Source of the DNA: Plotosus lineatus
Lineage: Eukaryota > Chordata > Actinopteri > Siluriformes > Plotosidae
Direction: 5' to 3'
DNA: 64,000 bases
Assembly (NCBI GenBank): GCA_024760905.1
Contig: CM045746.1
Location: 4,122,001-4,186,000, forward strand
Below are positions 47,372-57,548 of the stretch, in pieces. A model generated the notes under the pieces. The model did no database searches, was not told where the DNA came from, and was given only the letters and a program-made list of their open reading frames with translations. The translations under genes and the position numbers were made by a program. Position 1 is the first letter of the stretch; the number at the start of each line of letters is the position of its first letter.

Positions 47372-47459
47372 GTTATTGTGAGAGTTGAGTCAAGTCTGGC
47401 TTTTGTTTAGCTTAATGCGCCTTATAATCCGGTGCGCCCTGTGGCTTGGAAAATACAGT
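47372..47459. mobile_element. Terminal-repeat element copy 2, right end
   Basis: TTGAGTCAAGTCTGGCTTTT to CCTTATAATCCGGTGCGCCC and the terminus GGAAAATACAGTA. Matches 2615-2780 of copy 1; about 270 bp present in copy 1 are missing here. Confidence 0.72.
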
Positions 47460-47596
47460 AATCGCTGCTGTCAGTGGCTATGGGAGGACTACCCCAAGGA
47501 ATTTTCCTCCATTTTATTAACACCTTTGTAGGTAGCCTCAGTGTGATGTCTTTTCTGCTGCAGAAAAGATGTCATTTTGTCTGTATTCCTTTACAG

Positions 47597-47758
47597 CAAG
47601 CGTGTAAATGTGGCTCAGAAGGCTGCCGCGGTATCATTGGTGGAAAGAGTCAACGGATCAATGGTCTTTCTGGCAAAGTGGGAGGATCAGGAGGCGGAGC
47701 ACGACGTCTTGGGAGGCTTAAAGAGAAGCGCAAATCAAAACATCATCTTAAAAAACGG
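47597..47758 (+). CDS. ash1l: ash1l exon: post-SET zinc motif and basic linker
   Basis: This 162-bp, phase-0 exon follows TTACAG (47591-47596). It begins with QACKCGSEGCRGIIGGKSQ, the post-SET CxCx4C motif whose cysteines bind zinc with the SET cysteine and close the substrate channel. It continues with a Gly-rich stretch and the Lys/Arg-rich KEKRKSKHHLKKR. The donor is GTAGGA from 47759, weaker than consensus. The segment after GGKSQ is less conserved than in mammals and shorter. A reading frame runs on past the donor, but the small intron that follows and the next conserved exon support splicing here. Confidence 0.93.
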
Positions 47759-47851
47759 GTAGGAGGGACCAAGATCTCAAACACATGTCTGTCCTCACCT
47801 ATGTAACTTCATTTTCGCATGTATGACGCATGTGTCTGCTGTTGTCTTCAG

Positions 47852-47922
47852 GAAGAAGAGTCCAGTGACAGCAGCAAGTTTTCCCAGCAACTTTTGATGA
47901 AGCCAATGTCGAACAGAGAGAG
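47852..47922 (+). CDS. ash1l: ash1l small exon in SET-bromodomain linker
   Basis: This 71-bp exon lies between TTCAG (47847-47851) and donor GTAGAA from 47923. It encodes an acidic/serine-rich stretch and then LMKPMSNRE, a short block conserved in vertebrate ASH1L just before NFVLKH. It enters in phase 0 and leaves two bases (AG) that the next exon completes to Arg. The flanking introns are only 93 and 82 bp, which is common for teleost genes and contrasts with the transposon-swollen introns around them. Confidence 0.92.
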
Positions 47923-48004
47923 GTAGAAGCCAAAATATTTCATTCAATGACAGTTGAAGTGAGAAGGTGAATCTGAAAAGTATTTAAAAGAAGTTTGATT
48001 GCAG

Positions 48005-48174
48005 GAACTTTGTTCTGAAGCACCGAGTATTCCTGGTGCGCAACTGGGAGAAAATGAGGGAAAAGCGGGAGCTGTTGAAGAGGGAAGGAGAGAGGGAGCG
48101 AGAGAAGGACAGCAGCTTGTCTCAGTACTCCCGCTGGGGAGGGGTCATTAGGGATGACGGCAACATCAAATCAG
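48005..48174 (+). CDS. ash1l: ash1l exon: linker upstream of bromodomain
   Basis: This 170-bp exon follows GCAG at 48001-48004 and ends at donor GTCAGT from 48175. It encodes [20 protein letters not shown], a charged Glu/Arg-rich helix, then [16 protein letters not shown]. Both ends match conserved ASH1L blocks; the middle ([14 protein letters not shown]) is lineage-variable and looks coiled. The last base begins the Asp codon completed by the next exon. The role of this linker in ASH1L is not established from sequence; partner binding by the region near SET has been reported for the family. Confidence 0.94.
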
Positions 48175-48280
48175 GTCAGTGTACAAATGAGGACTGTCAG
48201 AATTAGTATAGCTGAAAGTATTTGTGGTAGTGGGTATGTAATGAATTATTCGTGTGTGTGTGTGTGTGTGTGTGTTACAG

Positions 48281-48433
48281 ACGTGTTTCTAACTCAGTTT
48301 TCAGCATTACAGACGTCTCGTTCGGTGCGCACACGCAGACTCGCTGCTGCTGAGGAAAACACAGAAGTCACTCGCACCGCTCGACTCGCGCACATCTTCA
48401 AAGAGATCTGTGACATGATCACCAGCTACAAGG
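48281..48433 (+). CDS. ash1l: ash1l exon: N-terminal bromodomain helix
   Basis: This 153-bp exon follows TTACAG (48275-48280). It encodes [20 protein letters not shown] followed by [20 protein letters not shown] and [11 protein letters not shown], which is the lead-in and first helix (Z) of the ASH1L bromodomain. The donor is GTCAGC from 48434. It takes one base from the previous exon to form Asp and leaves one G for the next. The acceptor sits just after a TG repeat and the donor just before a long AC repeat, so this exon is bracketed by microsatellites. Confidence 0.95.
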
Positions 48434-48436
48434 GTC

Positions 48437-48456
48437 AGCACACACGCACGCACACG

Positions 48457-48515
<59 letters not shown>
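48437..48515. repeat. CA microsatellite beside a splice donor
   Basis: (CA)n with early CGCACG interruptions, starting a few bases after the donor at 48434. A second (CA)n lies at 48653-48698. Together with the TG run at 48252-48275 it brackets the bromodomain lead-in exon. Confidence 0.95.
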
Positions 48516-48516
<1 letters not shown>

Positions 48517-48650
48517 CACACCAGTAAGAGTCATGACTTAAAAACAGATTCCTGCTTCTGTCCTCAACACCTTCAGCAAGCGTGTTATCAGTGTTAATGA
48601 GCAATCTGTCTTTATCTTATAAACACATGCTGTCTTCAATGTGTATATAT

Positions 48651-48701
<51 letters not shown>

Positions 48702-48910
48702 CACACGCTGAATTGTACAATCCTTAACTCTTAACTAGAAAAGAACAGTTTCACAGAAGCATGTGATTGGTGTTTACTTAGAAAAGAAGGATGGAGAGGA
48801 AACAATGTTCTTTATGTTTAGGAGTTGAATTTGCGTCTGAATTTTAGCGTAATAGGATGGAGGGATGAATAGAAAGGTGACGTAGATGAGTGTCAGCATA
48901 AAGTGCTGTA

Positions 48911-49663
48911 CAGGGAATCCTCCGTTTACAACGCTGATCCGTTTTCAATCTGTGATGTAACCCAAATTTCAGTGTAAGTCGGAACATAACATAAAATATA
49001 CTGAAAAGTACTGTACGTACAGTGCTATAATAAAATGTAACAGGTAATGACATAAAGTATTAAAAAAAGAGAAAACAATTCCGTAACACAAGAATGAAAT
49101 ACAGTAAGGGAGGGAGAGACCGGCTTATTGTGCTGGAGAAGCTGGGGCAGGTGAGGCTGGAGTAGTAGATACAGCTGAGGTAGAGGGTACAGGATCTGTT
49201 GCAGGCCTCTCTACCTTCTTAAAATACTGCTCCAGGTTAGACTGAACAGAGAGCAACCTCTTATCATCCAAGATCTCCTTGTAGCATTGCATCAAATCCA
49301 TGATGCCTCTGGAAACCCTAGTGAACCTTTCCAAGTTGGGATCCTGAGCCTTAAAAGTTGCCAACGCTTGCTGCATCTCGCGTGCTCGAAACTAGTTCGC
49401 GTTTGTTTATGTAACCGCGTAAGACGTAATGACACGTAATATTACAGCACCGAGACTGAGCGAAGGGAAGCGACGCCATCTTCCTCGGTCCACAACCACA
49501 ACACAGAGTATTCTTCCGCCTCGCGCGCCCGAAACTAGATCGCGTTTGTTTACGTAACCACGAAAGACGTAATGACGCGTAATATTTTTTTTACTTTTAT
49601 GGGGATGTGTTTGTAACCACGAAACAGTGTAAGTCGGGACCAGTATAAACCTTGGACTTCCTG
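48911..49663 (-). mobile_element. Tigger-like element (CAGGGAATCCTCCG ends)
   Basis: Left end CAGGGAATCCTCCGTTTACA and right end TTGGACTTCCTG-type, with TA at 48909-48910 and 49664-49665. Internal AGTGTAAGTCGGGACC and TGTAAGTCGGAAC motifs near each end. Carries a transposase tail. Confidence 0.65.
49125..49376 (-). pseudogene. Tigger-like transposase C-terminal tail
   Basis: The minus-strand frame reads QQALATFKAQDPNLERFTRV, IMDLMQCYKEILDDKRLLSV and QSNLEQYFKKVERPATDPVP, then a Ser/Pro/Ala tail. QxxLxQYFKK followed by a Pro/Ser tail is typical of tigger-1-like proteins after the DDE domain. Catalytic domain absent. Confidence 0.65.
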
Positions 49664-49671
49664 TATTTATA

Positions 49672-50335
49672 CAGTCATCCCTTAACATTTCGCAATTTGA
49701 GCATCGTGGTCTTGGTACATCGCGGTATTTAAAAAAAAAAAAAAAACCATACATAAGTTTCAAAATTCGTGCTGAAACTCGCATGTAAGCAAGCGGAAGG
49801 CAGGAACCCAAGGCAGGCTGCATCTATTGTTTCCAAACGACAGACTGAAGTGCCCCTCCTCCCCAGTTCAGGCAGGGACCGCCACTCAACTCAATCTTAC
49901 AAGCTGATTGGCTTAGATGCGTGACGCTGTTGCCTCCCGCCCACTCAACTCAATCTCGCAAGCTGATTGGCTTAGACACGTGACGCTATTGTCTCGCACA
50001 TTCCGTGGGATTTTTCGTGATTTTGTGATCTTACTGTACTGTATAGTGTTTGTGAACATCTTGCACCGCGGAGAAAAGTTATTGTCAGAGGTGACTACAG
50101 TACTTAAAGTATTTATATATAAATTCTATTTAAATATTAATACATTACAGTATTTACATATGCATATAACTGTGTAACGTTTAATATACACTTCTTGACA
50201 TTGCATAGACGCGAAAACATATAGAAATCAGACAACATGGTAGAAATGGGGGGGTGGGGCGTTCCTACTTCGCGGTTTTTCGAATATCGCGGCCAGGTCT
50301 GGCCTACTTTATCCGCGTTATTCAAGGGATGACTG
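49672..50335. mobile_element. TA-flanked MITE (CAGTCATCCCTTAA ends)
   Basis: Left CAGTCATCCCTTAACATTTC and right TTCAAGGGATGACTG with TA on both sides (49670-49671, 50336-50337). Subterminal TCGCGGTATTT and TTCGCGGTTTTTC match in inverse. 664 bp, non-coding, separated by eight bases from the preceding element. Confidence 0.82.
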
Positions 50336-50452
50336 TACCCAGTTCCATGATTCTCCCTCCCAATACATCGAAATTGTCAAATCAATGGGGTTTATTGGAA
50401 GGATGGCAGGGTGAAAAAGAAAGAAGAGAAGCAGGTTGTGCAGGACAGCAGT

Positions 50453-50530
50453 GACAGCTGTTGATAGTGGGGCTTGAAGCCCCAACATTGAGATCAGTAA
50501 TCCAGCATCTTACCACTGGGCCAACACTAT
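50453..50530 (-). mobile_element. tRNA-like SINE head fragment
   Basis: Minus strand: GTTGGCCCAGTGGTAAGATG (A-box region) and GGGGCTTCAAGCCCCAC (B-box region). No body or tail recognised. Could be a decayed tRNA pseudogene. Confidence 0.45.
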
Positions 50531-50674
50531 CGCTTGTTCTAAAAGAATGTAACAACAAACTGTTAGGTGTTCAGTCGGCTGGCAAACATACATGTTGTTC
50601 AGGTTCCATGGGACATGGTCCATTTATTTTTATCGTATTAAATTCTCTCTCCCTCTTTCTTGTTCTCTCTATAG

Positions 50675-50729
50675 ACTCCTCTGGTCAAACCCTTGCAACT
50701 CCCCTGCTAAACTTACCTTCAAAAAAGAG
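50675..50729 (+). CDS. ash1l: ash1l mini-exon: bromodomain ZA loop
   Basis: This 55-bp exon lies between TATAG (50670-50674) and donor GTAAGA from 50730. It encodes DSSGQTLATPLLNLPSKK, the first part of the bromodomain ZA loop (mammalian proteins read a similar LAAPLLNLP). Phase is 2 bases in and 2 bases (AG) out. It is short enough to be missed by ORF-based methods; frame continuity and the conserved PLLNLP block make it secure. Confidence 0.94.
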
Positions 50730-50996
50730 GTAAGAACATATACAAGAACTAGTTATTATGTGTTCACCGTCAAGAAAAAAATTTGTTTATTGTGTCAGTG
50801 GGATTTTTTTTGTTTAAATTAAAATAAATCAGTATATTTATGATACCATTTCAGGTAATGGGTTCATGATTTCATTTTCATGATCTGTTTTGGGGAACAA
50901 AGAGAATTTTACCGTATTTCTGGATTATACATCGCTCCGGAGTACAAGTCGTACTGGCTAAAAAATACATAATAAAGAAAGAAAAAAAATAAAATA

Positions 50997-51793
50997 CAGT
51001 GGTACTTCATCTTACGGCATACCCAACAAATGAAAAATCCAGGTTACAAAATGCATTTACCTAAAATTTCCGTCTCTGGATACGAAACAAATTCACGTTA
51101 CGAAAGTGCCATCTCAAAAATTCAAAAATGCGCGAGCTGCTCTTCCATTGGCTATCTCCCAATATCCTGCCCCACTAGCCTTCCATTGGCCATCTCCCAA
51201 CATCCCGCCCCGCTGGCCTCCGATTGGCTAGGAGGGAGCTGCATCTCCATAATACCCGTGATGCTTTTCAACCCATTGTTCTTTTATGGAGTTCTAACAC
51301 GCATAAAGGACAGAGTTACTGTTGTTTCGTGAGTTTTTCGAGTGTGCTCATTGCAACTTTATTTTTTGGCTCAGACTTTTAACTTTGCATAAATATTTGT
51401 AAGATGAGAACTCTGCTAAGAAGACATAGTCAACACACACGTGCGCGTATATACACACACACACACACACACACACTCAAACACACACACACACACACAC
51501 GTGCATGTGATTCCCGGGGAAAGTGATTCCCAGTGCGAGTGAAAAGAAGAAGCAGTCTCGTGGCATGCGGTTGAGTGATATCGCAAAGGAATATGGCCAA
51601 ACCCATCTACCATCGGTACGATATTGAAGCAGAAGGAGGCCTTCTTTCTAAACTTTTATAATTTTTAAAGGGTTTAGGGGGTAGTATTGGGGGCCTTGGA
51701 ACAAATCAGGCCTTTTACGTGTAAAATGCGGCTCAACTTACGAAAAAATCAGGTTACGAAACCACTTCTGGAACGGATTAATTTTGAGGTACC

Positions 51794-51799
<6 letters not shown>
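50997..51799 (+). mobile_element. Tigger-like element with HTH remnant
   Basis: Left end CAGTGGTACTTCATCTTACG after TA and right end TTTTGAGGTACCACTCTG. At 51537-51640 the + strand reads KKKQSRGMRLSDIAKEYG-like codons, a CENP-B-type HTH. A (TG)n run follows from 51797 to 51868 and a (CA)n tract is at 51450-51500. Confidence 0.7.
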
Positions 51800-51871
<72 letters not shown>

Positions 51872-52478
51872 AGTTGCACTGGAATACAAGTTGAAAACTC
51901 ATGGAAACTGTCGACCTTGGCTTGGAAATCTGCTGGCAGTTTTTGAGACGTTGTGGTCCTCACTGTGATAGAGAGGAAGTTGCGTTGCATGAAACAGTAA
52001 CCCCATTTGTTCTCACACAAAGTCCTTGCTATTTATCTCTTTGACAACTACCTAGATGTGGAGATGAAACTGCACTGTTGACAAGTCTCTCCCTGCAGCA
52101 CATTGCCCAAGCACCCATGTGCGGACTCGTTACTCTAGCTGTGGCCATCTAGCTTTTAGCCCGTGTTTAGCTCTTAGCTCGCGATTTGCTTTTAGCCTGC
52201 AATTAGCTTTTAGCTCATGATTAGTCTAAGTCTATTAGTGAGGGTCTAGTCCCTCACAAGTTTCTTGTTAACTCCAAACTTTCTTCCTGCTGCTCGATTA
52301 CCATTTTTCTGCTGCGTATTTCACTACTTGCAGCTTGTAATCCGTAGAATAGGATTTTCTTTTTGGGGCCATTTCTTCAGTGGTGGATGAGCAGGTACCT
52401 GTACCCAAACCTAGAGTTCCCTCTTGTAGATGTGATTGTACAAATAAAAAACATGCGAAATTATGTCTTATTATTATG

Positions 52479-52834
52479 TCTGTCTTCCTTTCGGCTTGTT
52501 TCCTTTTACTCGGGAGTCGCCACAGCAAATCATCTGATTCGCACGTTTGATTTGGCAGAGGTTTTTTTTTTACGTCGGATGCCCTTCCTGTTACAACCCT
52601 TTTTAGCAAGGGGCAGAAACACGCTGACGACTTTGCAGCCTACTCTTTACGAATGTCAGCAATGGTTCTTTTACATGCCTCTCACCATAGACAGTGAGAG
52701 ACATGGCCCGCCTTTGATAACCCAGTTAGCCGCACTGGGGGGAGGACAGTGACAACCTTGTGGAGAGTGGGACTCGAACTCCCAACCTTTGGATCAGCGA
52801 TCCAGCGCCCTATACCACTAGACCATCACTGCCC
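52479..52834 (-). mobile_element. tRNA-derived SINE with RTE-type tail
   Basis: Flanked by a 21-bp direct duplication (52458-52478 and 52835-52855). On the minus strand: head with TGGTCTAGTGG and AGTTCGAGTCC boxes, body CATGTCTCTCACTGTCTATG and CATGTAAAAGAACCATTGC as in the SINE at 11155. It then has GGTTGTAACAGGAAGGGCAT (like the RTE leader near 7660) and GATGATTTGCTGTGGCGACT with AAGCCGAAAGGAAG (like the RTE 3' end). It could therefore be mobilised by the R1-R4 RTE family. Confidence 0.88.
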
Positions 52835-52925
52835 AAATTATGTCTTATTATTATGACGAACAGAATTATATGTAATAATTTCACATATAAGTCGCTGTGG
52901 AGTACAAGTCGCACCTTCAACTAAA

Positions 52926-53449
52926 ATATGAAAAAGTGCACTGCTTGATTTGCTTGATAGCGCATTAATGCATTATGCAGAACAGCTGGCTCTGCACAGA
53001 TCGCGGGACTCGGGTACACCGTGATATGTGTAAATGCCTCAGTTTCTTGTTTGTGTAGTTTTACAGCATTAGGCTACTCATACTAGATACATTTTTAGTT
53101 TACAGTAGTATTCTATGACATGACATGGTTTCGGCACATTTGAGGTACCATGTGTGAACACGGGGTGCACCGATTGAAAAGTAAACGTGAGGTATAGGAA
53201 CTAATATCTTGAGTTAATACAACCTGAGATTGCAAAAATTCTTAAAAGTGATGAGAATCGTGCCAAGGAAATCGATAGAGGAGGTGGGGTGAAGAATTAC
53301 TTTAGATGGGTGTGGATGGAGAGAAACATCACTGTCAAGTTGTGGGATCAAATCAGTCAGTGACTGTAACTCTGGGAGAACATATTAGCAAAAGGTAAAA
53401 CTCTTAAGTTGAATTATTGACTGCAAACACTGAGCAATCACATAAATTA
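52926..53449. other. Intronic sequence, no gene
   Basis: No similarity recognised. Short phrases (GATGAGAATCGTGCCAAGGA) suggest a decayed tigger-type HTH context but are too weak to call. Confidence 0.45.
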
Positions 53450-54419
53450 CAGACTTACATTTATCCGTTTTACGTTTTTACTTTTTTTTTTTTGAAAAAA
53501 AGTCAAATTTTGAGTTTACACGTACCTACGTAGTTACAAACAACAGACTGAACGTTCCCCTTCTTCTTCCAAGTTCAGTTATATAATCAGTTATATAACG
53601 TGTTACCCTTGTGTTAAGACGTCGTCTCTGTGATCTTTGTGTTTACACTATTTTGTGAACTTTTGTAACCCTAAGCAAATATGGTGGTTACAAGCGTAAG
53701 CCTACTCGCATGGGTGCAAGTCTCATACACAGAGATGAATTAGCTATCTGCTCGGATCGGTGCAATCCACCATGCATACTCAGTTAAGCAAAGAGAGTTG
53801 TAAAATGAAAGCGAACTCTATGCTTTACTGGTGATTCACATCAGTGCAGGCTGAGTACTCAACGAGTTCAACGGACCCTTGCTCACTTAAAAGACCGGAA
53901 GTCCGTATAACCCGCATTCAACCACAGCAAGTGCACTGCTTTCGGTATTGAGCGCCTCACATATTGTAAGCGTTGATTGGCGGTTTTAAGCTTCATGTAA
54001 AGTGAGTCGGCTCAGCTTCATGTAAAGTGATCATCCGTCGACCATCGGAACCATTTACAAGCAGAAAGATCGCATCATAGAGAATGTTAAAGGTTATATT
54101 TGATAATGTATTTGATATTTGATAAGTGAATTTGATTAAAATTCATCAATTTGAAATTATTTTGCTTGAATTGAATTTATTTGAAATTAACGTTGATATT
54201 ATTTGATAGATTTGATATTATTTTACAATGTTATGTTTATAATAATTGATTTAGGGGTGTTTTATGAGATACGGTAATGGTATTTATGGATGTATAGTGC
54301 AGTATGAGCATCATACGTCACACATCATACGTCATACGGCACTGTAACAACTTACCTTCATTTTCAACTTGCGTTCGGCCGTTCGTAACCAATTAAAAAC
54401 ATAAGTCTGGGAGCGTCTG
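53450..54419. mobile_element. CAGACGCTCCCC MITE, uninterrupted copy
   Basis: Left end CAGACTTACATTTATCCG (the CTCCCCGA segment deleted) and right end AGTCTGGGAGCGTCTG with TA on both sides. 970 bp. Serves as the reference for the interrupted copies at 10520 and 54450. Confidence 0.8.
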
Positions 54420-54499
54420 TATACATTTCTCTTCCTAGTCATTGATATACAGACGCTCCCCGAGTTATGTTCATCCATTTTACGTTTTTTCAATTTTAC

Positions 54500-54534
<35 letters not shown>

Positions 54535-54619
54535 TAAAATTTTGAGTTTAAACGTACCTACGTAGTATGCTGACGTAATGACGCAATGACGCTGCATTTC
54601 ATTGTTTACAAATACAGAC

Positions 54620-54635
54620 TGAGTGTGTATGTATA

Positions 54636-54711
<76 letters not shown>

Positions 54712-54747
54712 TATATATATAGATAGACACACACACACACACACACA

Positions 54748-54810
<63 letters not shown>

Positions 54811-54826
54811 CACACACACACACACA

Positions 54827-54870
<44 letters not shown>
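54620..54870. repeat. Compound TG/TA/CA microsatellite
   Basis: Alternating (TG)n, (TA)n and (CA)n blocks with ATAGATA interruptions, duplicated once ((TA)n-GACACA(CA)n twice). Grown at the TA run of the MITE. Confidence 0.95.
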
Positions 54871-54873
<3 letters not shown>

Positions 54874-55051
54874 TTATATAGCTGTTAATAAAATACTATG
54901 TATCTATTACATGCGCTAAAATATGCTTCTTAAACACATTCTATAGACAGTCTTACTCATTAATACAGTATTAATGTAGTAAAATGTAGTAATGATTAAG
55001 AAAAACTTTTCAATTTTTACTGTTATATTTATTGATGCTAAAATATAAATA

Positions 55052-55212
55052 GTGGGAATTTTTGAAAACTACAGTTGCTGTATGTTTAGAAAGAGAATGC
55101 AATGAAAGGTGTTTTATGAGTATGCTGTATAATGATACAGCATACTCATAAAACACCTTTCATTGCATTCTCTTTCTAAACATACAGCACTGTAGTTTTC
55201 AAAAATGCCCAC
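55052..55212. repeat. Near-perfect hairpin, 77-bp arms, 6-nt loop
   Basis: Arm 55052-55129 and arm 55136-55212 are reverse complements except for one mismatch and one extra T; the loop is TAATGA. Arms start GTGGGAATTTTTGAAAAC and end TATGAGTATGCTGTA. No second copy was seen in the window. Confidence 0.92.
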
Positions 55213-55984
55213 TAGAGGAACGTACTATATTGTATTAGGCATGACACGACTGAATTCAGGTATTAACTGCATTAAGTCCGAGCATCTCGGCCATGCCCCC
55301 CAACCGGAGATGAAGTACAAAACAGAATTTTAGAGTGATAGAGTAAGAGGCATTACAAACCAAAGAAGCGGTGATGTTGATGTGAGTTAATCCTCTGGCG
55401 CAGAGCTGAGCATGCTTTTGTTTATTGGGAGTAAATGAGAATAGTGAATCCAGGTATGTGAGAGCAGCTCAGCCACGCCTCTCAGGAAGTAAAGTTAGTG
55501 AGAGGCACAGCGCCAAAATCAAAGTTCCCCAAAACACAGACCATAACAAAAAGGACATAAAAGAACAATAAATGTAATAAATTGGATAAACAAAACACAA
55601 TGAGAAACATGCTACACCACAGTAAATAAAATATAACACACAAACGATTTTAAACATTACCTTAGGTCATGTACTGAAATAATAATTTAAAAAAAGACTT
55701 TAATAGTGGAGTGTTTTACAACAGTTCAAAGGATTACAGTATTACTTTTCAGCAATGACTTGACTTCAGAGGAAACTGTCGTTTCTTCCGGAGAAAGTCT
55801 TAATTCTTCAGAAGAAACATCCAACCTCATTTACCTTTTTCTGGTGCTTAAGCAGGCATCTATGACATCATAGAACTTAACTGGTAATTAAAACACACTA
55901 AAAAAAGGCTCATTGCCAACTTGTGGGCGAATGAGGAAAAAGGGGCGTTACATCACCGCAACCAATCAGCAGGAAGGACAGTCA

Positions 55985-56082
55985 TTGGCTGAATTTGAAT
56001 CACGTCTGAGCTGCTCAGCAGTCCGTGAATACTCAAACCGCAAATGCAAAACCGCGAATAGTCAAGGGCCTACTGTACTTAT
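55985..56082. mobile_element. Right-end fragment of a TIR element
   Basis: Ends AATAGTCAAGGGCCTACTG followed by TA, a terminus of the CAGTAGGCCCTTGAC type. The upstream AACCAATCAGCAGGAAGG block matches 29490-29560. No left end found. Confidence 0.5.
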
Positions 56083-56669
56083 TTTTATATTAATATTCAT
56101 TAGGATTTGTACTTGTTCTTTGTATGCAGCTCTTGAATAAAGTTTACTTACTTAGTTACACAAAAGAAATAACGCTCGGCTTTGCTGGGATTTACATCAG
56201 TGCAGGCTGTGTTCTAAATGAGTTCAACGGCACCCTTGTGCACTTGAAAGACCAGAAGTCTGTATAACCCACAGCAAGTACACTACTTTTAGTACTTTTA
56301 GGCTTCATGTAAAGTAACTCGGTATAAATAAGTGACTTATTTGAAATTAATCTTGATATTATTTGATATATTTTATATTATTTTACAATGTTATTTTTAT
56401 AATAATCGATTTAGGGGTGTTTTATGAGATATTACCATATGATATTTATGGATGTATAGTACAGTATGAGCGTCATACGCCACACGTCATACATCACTGT
56501 AACAACTTACGCTCACTTTCAACTTACGTTCGGCCATCCGGAACCAATTAAAAACATAAGTCGGGGAGTGTCTGTAGTTATATTCGAAAATGAATAATGG
56601 AAAAAGAGTGAAAAAACATTTTATTTATTTTATATTATCTAGATCTCCATTCTCCGGCCTGGGCTTATT

Positions 56670-56671
<2 letters not shown>

Positions 56672-56720
<49 letters not shown>

Positions 56721-56775
56721 TGTGCACTTGTGTGTGTGTGCACTTGTGTGTGTGTGTGTTTATGCGTGTGTATTG

Positions 56776-56835
<60 letters not shown>
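56672..56835. repeat. TG microsatellite upstream of the bromodomain-core exon
   Basis: About 160 bases of (TG)n with a few interruptions (CACTTG, TTATGCG), ending 12 bases before the acceptor AG at 56846-56847. The Cys-Val reading frames here are artefacts. Confidence 0.95.
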
Positions 56836-56837
<2 letters not shown>

Positions 56838-56847
56838 ATGTTTACAG

Positions 56848-56980
56848 GAACATACAGTACTATGAGAAGGTCTCAGATCCCCTGGACCTTAGTACAATAG
56901 AGAAGCAGATCCTCACTGGATATTACAAAACTGTGGAGGCCTTCGACACCGACATGCTCAAAGTGTTCCGCAATGCCGAG
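56848..56980 (+). CDS. ash1l: ash1l exon: bromodomain core
   Basis: This 133-bp exon follows TTTACAG (56841-56847) and ends at donor GTCAGT from 56981. It encodes [20 protein letters not shown], then [20 protein letters not shown] and RNAE: the end of the ZA loop, the DPLDL turn, helix A and helix B of the bromodomain. It ends in phase 0. The expected next exon (KYYGRKSPVG-like, with the acetyl-lysine Asn region) is not found before 64000, so the following intron is longer than 7 kb. An imperfect TG repeat of about 160 bp lies just upstream of the acceptor. Confidence 0.95.
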
Positions 56981-57395
56981 GTCAGTAGAAGGACTCAGTC
57001 TGATTTTTATACAGCTTCAAAATATAGTTCTCAGTGATATAAGAAACAAACAACTTTTGGCTCTCATCACATCTATTACAGTTTTTAATTTCTTATTGCT
57101 TTTAGCTTTATTAATGAATTATTAATTAATCATCATTTAATTTTGTACATTTTGATTAAACTGATGTTAGGTTTACAACGGCATCAGTAAGGGCATCATG
57201 ATTTATATTTTGATGAATTAACTAGTTTTTGTGTAGTTTTATTTTTTTTTTTTTTTAGTTTCCACTTTAATTTACATTCTGGAACAAGAACTGCTACTCT
57301 CCAATATTCACTGTCAAAGTGGGATTGCAACCATTATCACAAATTATGATGGAAACGAAAAATAAAACGAGGCTGGATTTCCATACAGTTTCTGT

Positions 57396-57464
<69 letters not shown>

Positions 57465-57487
57465 TGTATACTAGTATATATGTGTAT

Positions 57488-57530
<43 letters not shown>

Positions 57531-57548
57531 CACATACATACATACATA
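56981..57548. other. Start of the last intron, with TG and TA microsatellites
   Basis: No coding sequence after the donor GTCAGT. (TG)n at 57400-57460 and (TA)n/(CATA)n at 57498-57550. Confidence 0.7.

Larger units (their letters stand above)
50912..52925. mobile_element. Terminal-repeat element (TTACCATATTTTC family), twice-interrupted copy
   Basis: TTACCGTATTTCTGGATTAT at the left and ACAAGTCGCACCTTCAACTA at the right align with 39081-39800. Insertions: a Tigger-like element at 50997-51799 with a TG repeat, and a SINE at 52479-52834. The last 30 bases of the right terminus have decayed. Confidence 0.75.
54450..56574. mobile_element. CAGACGCTCCCC MITE, copy with a nested insertion
   Basis: Left end CAGACGCTCCCCGAGTTATG and right end GTCGGGGAGTGTCTG, TA on both sides (54448-54449, 56575-56576). 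Sequence from about 54881 to 56160 is foreign and contains the long hairpin. Lies 30 bp after the previous copy in the same orientation. Confidence 0.75.

Noticed and set aside
47759..47806. Read-through of the post-SET exon to the stop near 47806
   Set aside because: The conserved LMKPMSNRE and NFVLKH blocks follow in separate small exons with correct phases, so splicing at 47758 is preferred.
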